Source of the DNA: Oleispirillum sp963668495
Lineage (GTDB): Bacteria; Pseudomonadota; Alphaproteobacteria; Rhodospirillales; Rhodospirillaceae
DNA: 64,000 bases
NCBI GenBank assembly: GCA_963668495.1
Contig: OY764545.1
Location: forward strand, 1,736,001 to 1,800,000
Direction: 5' to 3'
Shown: piece after piece, positions 58,525-64,000 of the stretch
Layout: each line of letters opens with the position of its first letter
How positions within the stretch are numbered: position 1 is the first letter of the stretch
The notes under the pieces: generated by a model
Databases searched by the model: none
Seen by the model: the letters and a program-made list of their open reading frames with translations, nothing else
Told to the model about the DNA's origin: nothing
Made by a program: the position numbers and the translations under genes

Positions 58525-59631
58525 TTAGTGACGCGACGACGCGATTCCACGTTCAAGGAAAGCGCCATACTGGGAGATAGAAAAACAGATGATAAAGAAG
58601 ACGAACGAAATCACCAGATGGGATTCCGTATCAAGGCCGATCCATTCCGGCTCCTGAAAGGCAGCGCGCACCACGCCAACCAATTCAAGAATACCGACGA
58701 TCATGACCAAGGTTGTCTCCTTGAACAGCCCGATAAAGTTGGTAATCAGTGCCGGAACTGAATTCCGCAACGCTTGCGGCATGATGATAAAGAAGATGGT
58801 CTTCCAATACCCACAGCCCATGGCATAGGCCGCTTCAAACTGGCCTTGTGGCAGGGCTTGAATGGCGCCACGCAGGATTTCAGCCTTATAGGCGGCGGAT
58901 ACAAACACCATCACTGCCAAAATCCGCAGAAGCTTATCCACATTGGCACCTTCCGGCAGGAAAATCTGCAACATCAGGGATGCCATGAAAATAAACGTCA
59001 ACAGCGGAACCGCCCGGACAAATTCGATATAGGTTGTGCAAATCCAACGGATAACCGGCAACTTGGATTGCCGCCCCAGTGCCAGAACAATCGCCACAGG
59101 CAAGGACAGGCACATGGCAATGGCACCCAAGAAGAACGTCAGCATCAAGCCGCCGAACATGGTGGACGGCATTTCTTCAAGGATGCCGCCACCTTTCAAC
59201 AACAACCACAGCGCAACGGGGAGAAGCGCAACATAGATCAGAGTCAATGACCGCGGAAGTTTGCGCGTAAACAAAAGAGGAAACGCCAGAACCCCAAGGA
59301 TAAAGGCGGTATTGACGCGCCATTCTTCTTCAACCGGGTAGGGGCCATAGACAAAATAGTGGAAGTAATCCTTCACCGGAATCCAGCATGCCGCCCCGGT
59401 TACGCAATCAGACCGCTGGTTGCCGTCGAACACGGCGGAAAACACAAGCCAATCCAAGGCTTGCGGAATTTGCCACGCCAGTATCAGCATCAGGGTCGCG
59501 GTGATCGTCGAGTTCAGCCAATCCTGAAACAAGTTGTCGCGCAGCCATTTGACGCAGCCTTTTGCGGACAACCGTGACCGGGTCAGTTCACGGGCAGGAA
59601 CGGGTTTACCGGAAGTCATAGTCTTTTCCAT
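58525..59631 (-). CDS. aapM: General L-amino acid ABC transporter permease AapM
   Basis: A 368-residue permease with long N-terminal extra helices, as usual for Aap permeases, and a C-terminal His/Glu/Gln-type transport domain containing the AEILRGAIQALPQGQFEAAYAMG loop that contacts the ATPase. The open frame continues to 59733, inside aapQ; ATG 59631 has AAGGAA about eight nt upstream. Two nt separate it from the aapQ stop. Confidence 0.93.
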   Translation of the reverse strand: MEKTMTSGKPVPARELTRSRLSAKGCVKWLRDNLFQDWLNSTITATLMLILAWQIPQALDWLVFSAVFDGNQRSDCVTGAACWIPVKDYFHYFVYGPYPVEEEWRVNTAFILGVLAFPLLFTRKLPRSLTLIYVALLPVALWLLLKGGGILEEMPSTMFGGLMLTFFLGAIAMCLSLPVAIVLALGRQSKLPVIRWICTTYIEFVRAVPLLTFIFMASLMLQIFLPEGANVDKLLRILAVMVFVSAAYKAEILRGAIQALPQGQFEAAYAMGCGYWKTIFFIIMPQALRNSVPALITNFIGLFKETTLVMIVGILELVGVVRAAFQEPEWIGLDTESHLVISFVFFIICFSISQYGAFLERGIASSRH

Positions 59632-59633
59632 GA

Positions 59634-60770
59634 TTAGCGTTCCTTGATTTGTACGGCTTTGTTGACGCGGCCCATGATTGCCGACAGGCACAGGTTCAGA
59701 ACCATGTAGGTCAGCATTACGATCATGATACATTCGATAGCTTGCCCGGTAATGTTCAGGGAGCTGCCACCGGTGGTCCCCATGACATCAAGGAAGCCGA
59801 TCGCTGTGCCAAGGGCCGCTGCCTTCAAGATATTGATGTAGTTGGATGTCATGGGAGGCACGATGGCGCGAAGGGCTTGCGGAATCACCACCTCCATCAT
59901 CACCAATCGCCGCTTGGCACCAAGGGCCATGGCAGCTTCGGCTTGACCTTTTGGTACGGCGATGATGGCACCGCGAATGACCTCGGCGCAGTGCGCGGAG
60001 AAATACACAGTGACTGCCGCACACATCACGATCAATTCGGGGGCAAGGACAGCCCCACCCGTAAAGCCGAAACCACGACGAACCGGAATGTTCAGGCTAA
60101 AGGGTGCGCCGAAAATCAGGCCACAGATCGCCATAACTGCGATAATTGCAGCCGCAATCAAGCCCAGCCGTTTAAGTTTTCCACCGTGGATGCGGGTCCA
60201 GATGCCGTAAGCAATTGCACCACATGCGGCAAGAACGCCGATAGTCGCAAAAGTGCCATAGCCCCAATCAAGGCCGGGTACGTACAGTCCCCGATTTGAT
60301 AAAAACACGACATCAAACATGTTGATGGATTGGCGCACGGTTGGCAGAGACAGCACAATGGCATACCAGATAAAAATGTGTACCAGCACCGGAATGTTCC
60401 GTGTGTACTCCACATAGGCACGTGCCAACGCCGACAACAGCCAGTTCGGCGACAGGCGCATCAAAGCCACAACAAGGCCAACAAAAGTGGTGGTGGTGAT
60501 GGTCAGAATTGAAAAGAAAATCGTATTTGATGTGCCGACAAGCCACGCATAGGCGTGTGTGGCATCTTTGGGGGAATACTCCAGCAATGAAAAGCTGATA
60601 TCGTATCCGGCTTTTTCCGATAAAAAGTCAAAGCCACTGGTAATGCCGGAGCTGTGCAAATTGCTTGCGGCATTATATGCAGCGAAGCCCAGAATCATCA
60701 TCACGAAACCAAGGGCTATTGCTTGCAGGGCAATGTTACGTGACTGCCTGTTTCGCCACAGTTTCTGCAT
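59634..60770 (-). CDS. aapQ: General L-amino acid ABC transporter permease AapQ
   Basis: A 378-residue permease paired with AapM. It has an N-terminal helix, a long periplasmic stretch, and the C-terminal permease domain with the loop AEVIRGAIIAVPKGQAEAAMALG. It is separated from aapJ by a hairpin with a T-run on the minus strand. Confidence 0.93.
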   Translation of the reverse strand: MQKLWRNRQSRNIALQAIALGFVMMILGFAAYNAASNLHSSGITSGFDFLSEKAGYDISFSLLEYSPKDATHAYAWLVGTSNTIFFSILTITTTTFVGLVVALMRLSPNWLLSALARAYVEYTRNIPVLVHIFIWYAIVLSLPTVRQSINMFDVVFLSNRGLYVPGLDWGYGTFATIGVLAACGAIAYGIWTRIHGGKLKRLGLIAAAIIAVMAICGLIFGAPFSLNIPVRRGFGFTGGAVLAPELIVMCAAVTVYFSAHCAEVIRGAIIAVPKGQAEAAMALGAKRRLVMMEVVIPQALRAIVPPMTSNYINILKAAALGTAIGFLDVMGTTGGSSLNITGQAIECIMIVMLTYMVLNLCLSAIMGRVNKAVQIKER

Positions 60771-60814
60771 ACTGCCTTACCTCCCCACAGGTTTACCTTA
60801 CATAAAACTAAAGA

Positions 60815-60849
60815 CAAAAAAATACGCCGGTGGCGGGTTTAACGCCGCC
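60815..60849 (-). terminator. Hairpin with T-run between aapJ and aapQ
   Basis: On the minus strand GGCGGCG pairs with CGCCACC (one mismatch), followed by GGCGTA and seven T's. Partial termination here would make more binding protein than permease. Confidence 0.6.
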
Positions 60850-60904
60850 TCCCGGTCCTGATGGGTATGCACAAAAAAACGTGTTGGTCGTGGAACGTCC
60901 GGCC

Positions 60905-61918
60905 TTAGCGGAACGGATAGGCGTACAGCAAGCCGCCATCCGTATATTGCGCATTCAAGCCACGTTCCAGAGCCATCGGGGTGTTTTTACCCAGATGACG
61001 TTCAAACATTTCGCCATAGTTGCCGACTGATTTGATGGCTTGCAGAGCCCAGTCGTTTTTCAGGCCGAAACCTTCACCGATGCTGCCTTCAGATCCCAGC
61101 AGGCGTTTGACGTTCGGGCTACCGTTTTTCGCCATTTCTGCTGCATTGGCTTGGGTAATGCCCATTTCTTCGGCAGAGATCAAAGCCATAGCGGTCCAAG
61201 TGGCGACTTCACGCCAGCGGTTTTCGCCACCTTTTACGTACGGGCCCAGCGGTTCTTTGGAAATCACTTCCGGCAGCAAAACGTGCTCTTCCGGGGCCGG
61301 CATGCTAAGGCGGTTGGCAGCCAAAGCAGACCGATCATTGGTGATCACATCACAACGGTCAGCCAGATAAGCGGCCTTGGCTTCCGGTGCGCCTTCCACG
61401 ATCAGGGCTTTATAGGTCATGCCATGAGCTTGGAAATAGTCGTTGACGTTACGTTCGCTGGTGGTGCCGGGATAGGTACAGATGGTTGCGCCATCCAATT
61501 CTTTGGTGCTGGTGATGCCAAAGGCTTTTTTCACCAAGAAACCTTGACCGTCATAGAACCACGGGGTGGTGGTATCCACACCATTGCGTCCGTCACGGGT
61601 TGCGGTGAAGGTTGTTGTGCGGGACAAAACATCAATTTCGTCAGAGACCAAAGCCGTCAATCGGTTTTTGGAGCTCATGGTCGTGTATTCGACTTTGGAA
61701 GGATCGCCGAGAACTGCAGCAGCCAGTGCTTTACAGTAATCAATGTCCAGGCCTTTCCATGCGCCAGTGGTGTCCGGTGTGGCAAAGCCGGCTTTGCCGG
61801 GGTGGATGCCGCATTTGAGCACGCCACGGGCCTGAACATCATCCAACTTGTCAGCAAGTGCTGGCGTTGCAAACAAAAGGCCGGCAGACAAGGCTGCCAC
61901 AAAGGTCTTCTTGATCAT
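60905..61918 (-). CDS. aapJ: General L-amino acid ABC transporter binding protein AapJ
   Basis: A 337-residue periplasmic amino-acid binding protein with a 22-residue signal peptide ending ALA. The AapJ-type features are the GVLKCGIHPGKAGF start of the mature region, DIDYCKALAAAVLGD, and the conserved SRTTTFTATRDGRNGVD segment. It is the first gene of the operon and has its own promoter, with candidate regulator sites just upstream. Confidence 0.95.
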   Translation of the reverse strand: MIKKTFVAALSAGLLFATPALADKLDDVQARGVLKCGIHPGKAGFATPDTTGAWKGLDIDYCKALAAAVLGDPSKVEYTTMSSKNRLTALVSDEIDVLSRTTTFTATRDGRNGVDTTTPWFYDGQGFLVKKAFGITSTKELDGATICTYPGTTSERNVNDYFQAHGMTYKALIVEGAPEAKAAYLADRCDVITNDRSALAANRLSMPAPEEHVLLPEVISKEPLGPYVKGGENRWREVATWTAMALISAEEMGITQANAAEMAKNGSPNVKRLLGSEGSIGEGFGLKNDWALQAIKSVGNYGEMFERHLGKNTPMALERGLNAQYTDGGLLYAYPFR

Positions 61919-61978
61919 TGTCCCCTCACATGTTTGATAATAAAGTAATTCGCATCCCGAATGGGTTATTTTCGCAAA

Positions 61979-62007
61979 ATTTTGTATCCTGTTCTACCTA
62001 GTGTCAA
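61979..62007 (-). promoter_or_regulatory. Sigma70-like promoter of aapJ
   Basis: On the minus strand TTGACA (62007-62002), 17 nt of spacer and CAAAAT (61984-61979). Transcription would start about 55 nt before the aapJ ATG. Confidence 0.55.
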
Positions 62008-62026
62008 TCAAAATGTATGCGTAAAG

Positions 62027-62036
62027 ATGTACACAG
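62027..62036. promoter_or_regulatory. GntR-type half-site upstream of the aapJ promoter
   Basis: ATGTACACAG lies about 20 nt upstream of the proposed -35 element. It resembles the ATGTATACAC site between gntR and iadA, and a second partial copy (ATGTATGCG) lies at 62013-62021. Confidence 0.4.
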
Positions 62037-62040
62037 GTGA

Positions 62041-62078
62041 AAAAAATGGCAGCCGATGAATGATTCTGCGCGGCTGCC
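62041..62078 (-). terminator. Terminator of the gntR gene
   Basis: GGCAGCCG and its exact complement CGGCTGCC are separated by 15 bases. On the minus strand the stem is followed by ATTTTTT, directly after the gntR 3' end. Confidence 0.75.
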
Positions 62079-62102
62079 GTTTCGTCAGGGTGCAGGGGTA
62101 TG

Positions 62103-62759
62103 CTAATTGCGGGATTGCATGGCTCTTAGGCGTTCAAGAAGAGCAAGAGAGTGCAAAATAATGTGACTTTCCAAGCGGTCACACGCGCCCTGAAGGTCTC
62201 CGGCAGCACAAAATGCGATCAATTCCTTATGGTCACGTAAGGACCGTTCCACATTTCGGGCGCTGTAAATTGGGTTGCGCAGCCGGACTCGGGCGCCGTT
62301 GTAAAGGTCTTTGACCATGGACAGGGCCAGCGGTTTGTTAGCTGGGGCGTATAGGGCGCTGTGAAATTCATAGTTTAACTGTCCCCAATCTTCCTGCGCA
62401 CAGTTGGCAAGCTTTTCATTGATGGCTTCGGCTTTGTCAAGGTCGGCTTGCGTCATGACCGGGATTGCCAATTCAAGCATCCACATTTCGAGTTGGCACC
62501 TGATCTCAAAACGTTCCTGAAGGATCTCTGGGTCGATTTTTGCAACGGTTGTTCGCCCGGTGGGGCTAATATCAACAAGCCCTTCCTGAGCAAGGGTTCT
62601 TAAGGCTTCTCGGACAGGGGTTCTGCTAACGCCAAGGGTATCTGCAATTTCAGCCTGACGCAGTGGTGCGCCCATTGAATAGGTATTGTTCAGAATCAGT
62701 TGTCGCAGTCGATTAATGGTTTGATCGGCGGCGTTGGTTTTGGCGTCATCAGCGGTCAT
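62103..62759 (-). CDS. GntR-family regulator with FCD domain
   Basis: A 218-residue regulator. The N-terminal winged helix has the GntR pattern (LRQAEIADTLGVSRTPVREALRTL, about residues 38-61). The C-terminal all-helical FCD ligand-binding domain (about 85-210) has the Asp and His residues that usually coordinate metal or carboxylate ligands. It sits between aapJ and the divergent iadA, so amino-acid uptake and isoaspartyl peptide breakdown are its likely targets (inference). Confidence 0.9.
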   Translation of the reverse strand: MTADDAKTNAADQTINRLRQLILNNTYSMGAPLRQAEIADTLGVSRTPVREALRTLAQEGLVDISPTGRTTVAKIDPEILQERFEIRCQLEMWMLELAIPVMTQADLDKAEAINEKLANCAQEDWGQLNYEFHSALYAPANKPLALSMVKDLYNGARVRLRNPIYSARNVERSLRDHKELIAFCAAGDLQGACDRLESHIILHSLALLERLRAMQSRN

Positions 62760-62889
62760 GTGGTGTCTTTATGTAATATATGGATGAATGCGGTCATGCC
62801 GCGCATGAGCGAATTATACCAGCTAAGGCTATTCATATAAACCATTCTGTTTTTCAAATGTGTGCAATACCTGTCTGATTTGCCTTTAA

Positions 62890-62899
62890 ATGTATACAC
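62890..62899. promoter_or_regulatory. Candidate GntR operator between gntR and iadA
   Basis: The core TGTATACA (62891-62898) is a perfect palindrome and fits the GT-N-AC style of FadR-subfamily operators. A related sequence is found upstream of the aapJ promoter. Confidence 0.45.
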
Positions 62900-62972
62900 A
62901 AAGTGCTTATCCTATGGCGTGTGCCGAGTTTAGGCGAATTCATCAGTATTAGGTTTGTGGAGGTTCCTCTTT

Positions 62973-64000
62973 ATGTTCACGCTTGTTCGCAATGCCAATG
63001 TCTATGCGCCAGCTGCGCTGGGGAAGCGGGATATTCTGATTTGCGGCGGTAAAATCATCGCGATTGCTGAGGGGCTTTCCGTTGCATCCTTACCGAATTG
63101 TCAGGAATATGATGCCAAAGGGCGTGTGGTTGTTCCCGGCTTTGTCGATGGTCATGTCCATTTGACTGGTGGGGGTGGAGAAGGCGGTTTTCATACCCGT
63201 ACACCTGAGGTGAATGTGGAAACCCTGACGGCAAACGGCATTACGACTGTTGCAGGTTTGCTTGGTACAGATACTTTAAGTCGCCATCCAGATGCGTTAT
63301 ATGCCAAGGTTTGCGGTCTGGTGCAGGAGGGTGTTTCGGCCTTCATGTTTACGGGTGGATACAAAGTCCCGACGCCGACAATCACCGGGGCCATTGATCG
63401 GGATTTGGCTTTTGTTGATCGGGTTATCGGGACAAAGGTTGCTATTTCTGACCACCGTAGCTCACAGCCAACTGTGCAGGAATTGGCCCGTTTGGCTAGT
63501 GAAACACGGATTGGGGCCATGATGGCGGGTAAGGCCGGAATTGTGGTTGTGCACTTGGGGCATGGCGAAGGCATGTTAGAGCCTTTGCACGAGGTTGTTG
63601 CCCAAACAGAAATTCCACGTCGTCAGTTTATGCCGACGCATATCAATCGCAATCAGGCGTTACTTGAAGATGCTATGGGGTGGGCGCGCGCCGGGGGCTT
63701 TATTGATTTCACGGCAACGCCGAGCGGATTGGGGCAAAGCAAATCTGTCCCAACCAGTGAGGGCATTGCTGCCTGCCTGAAGGCTTCGGTTCCTCTGGAT
63801 GCAATTTGCGTCAGTACCGACGGTAATGGCTCTCAGCCTCGTTTTGATGCTAACGGGCATTTTGCTGGGATTGGTGTGGCAGGTTTTGATGGCTTGTTGC
63901 TGGAGTTGAAGCGACTTGTGCATGAATTTGGCGTGCCGCTGGAAACTGCGCTGTGTCCAATAACCAAGAATCCTGCGAATGCCTTGGGGCTTGGAAATGC
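62973..64000 (+). CDS. iadA: Isoaspartyl dipeptidase IadA, truncated by the window edge
   Basis: Hydrolyses beta-aspartyl dipeptides formed by damaged Asn and Asp residues. The first 342 codons are present; about 48 of the usual 390 residues lie beyond the edge. Metal ligands include H61 and H63 in DGHVHLTGGGGE, the carboxylated Lys K155 in GTKVAISDHRSS, a His in PTHINRN and the catalytic Asp in STDGNGSQP. A GGAGG lies nine nt before the ATG. It is divergent from the GntR gene next to an amino-acid importer, suggesting a peptide-scavenging unit. Confidence 0.94.
   Translation, partial: MFTLVRNANVYAPAALGKRDILICGGKIIAIAEGLSVASLPNCQEYDAKGRVVVPGFVDGHVHLTGGGGEGGFHTRTPEVNVETLTANGITTVAGLLGTDTLSRHPDALYAKVCGLVQEGVSAFMFTGGYKVPTPTITGAIDRDLAFVDRVIGTKVAISDHRSSQPTVQELARLASETRIGAMMAGKAGIVVVHLGHGEGMLEPLHEVVAQTEIPRRQFMPTHINRNQALLEDAMGWARAGGFIDFTATPSGLGQSKSVPTSEGIAACLKASVPLDAICVSTDGNGSQPRFDANGHFAGIGVAGFDGLLLELKRLVHEFGVPLETALCPITKNPANALGLGN

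Noticed and set aside
1..64000. CRISPR arrays, tRNA, rRNA, insertion sequences or prophage genes
   Set aside because: No regular repeat-spacer pattern, cloverleaf sequence, transposase or phage structural gene was seen in the gaps or frames.

Overview
The window looks like chromosomal DNA of a free-living alphaproteobacterium, most likely a marine or aquatic member of the Rhodospirillales (inference). The evidence is the gene content and order: a zinc-ribbon/DUF3426 gene beside ftsE-ftsX, an adenosylcobalamin-dependent ribonucleotide reductase with a separate PduO-type adenosyltransferase, the aapJQMP amino-acid transporter, a TRAP transporter, and a cytochrome b/c1 fusion of the type known from Bradyrhizobium. 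Hand counts of single 60-base lines gave about 58% GC in guaA and about 40% in the bc1 genes. I see no rRNA, tRNA, CRISPR array, prophage or insertion sequence. Genes are tightly packed on both strands.

Left part (1-21 kb), mostly housekeeping. An unrecognised protein runs off the left edge and is followed by a small membrane protein. The zinc-ribbon gene is divergent from a run of overlapping genes, ftsE-ftsX-ydcF-like-plsC. A 496-base AT-rich gap with DnaA-box-like sites precedes nrdJ. Then come a lipoprotein with an operator-like repeat at its start, lysE-araC, a methyltransferase, and a leftward group of cobalamin adenosyltransferase, etfB-etfA and an ArnT-like glycosyltransferase. lptG and a second ArnT/PMT-like glycosyltransferase, a DUF985 cupin, a small unknown gene and recX follow.

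Middle part (21-43.6 kb). An ABC-2 permease is followed by argD-argF-hslO and a lipoprotein, then leftward trkH, a PAS-GGDEF-EAL protein, an ErcA-like iron alcohol dehydrogenase and a small lipoprotein. Rightward genes are bacteriohemerythrin, rlmE and guaB-rsmB-guaA. The two-gene bc1 operon (Rieske plus fused cytochrome b/c1) is relatively AT-rich and reads leftward. Next is a GH17-GT2 protein resembling the synthases of beta-1,3/1,6-glucans.

Right part (43.8-64 kb), nutrient uptake. A TRAP transporter (dctPQM) leads to a DeoR-type regulator divergent from a nine-gene cassette: deoC, an LsrB/RhaS-like sugar ABC transporter with two permeases, a DUF4432 mutarotase-like protein, a ribokinase-family kinase and an FGGY kinase. 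I read this as an importer and catabolic route for 2-deoxyribose or a related sugar, comparable to the Salmonella deoQKPX genes but with an ABC importer. An orphan HlyC-type toxin acyltransferase sits alone between hairpins. The window ends with aapJQMP, an FCD-type GntR regulator and iadA (isoaspartyl dipeptidase, cut by the right edge), which probably form one peptide and amino-acid scavenging unit.

The parts most worth following up are the sugar cassette with its operator-like repeat, the orphan HlyC homologue, the fused bc1 operon, the DnaA-box-like sites before nrdJ, and the strong hairpins that follow each transporter binding-protein gene.
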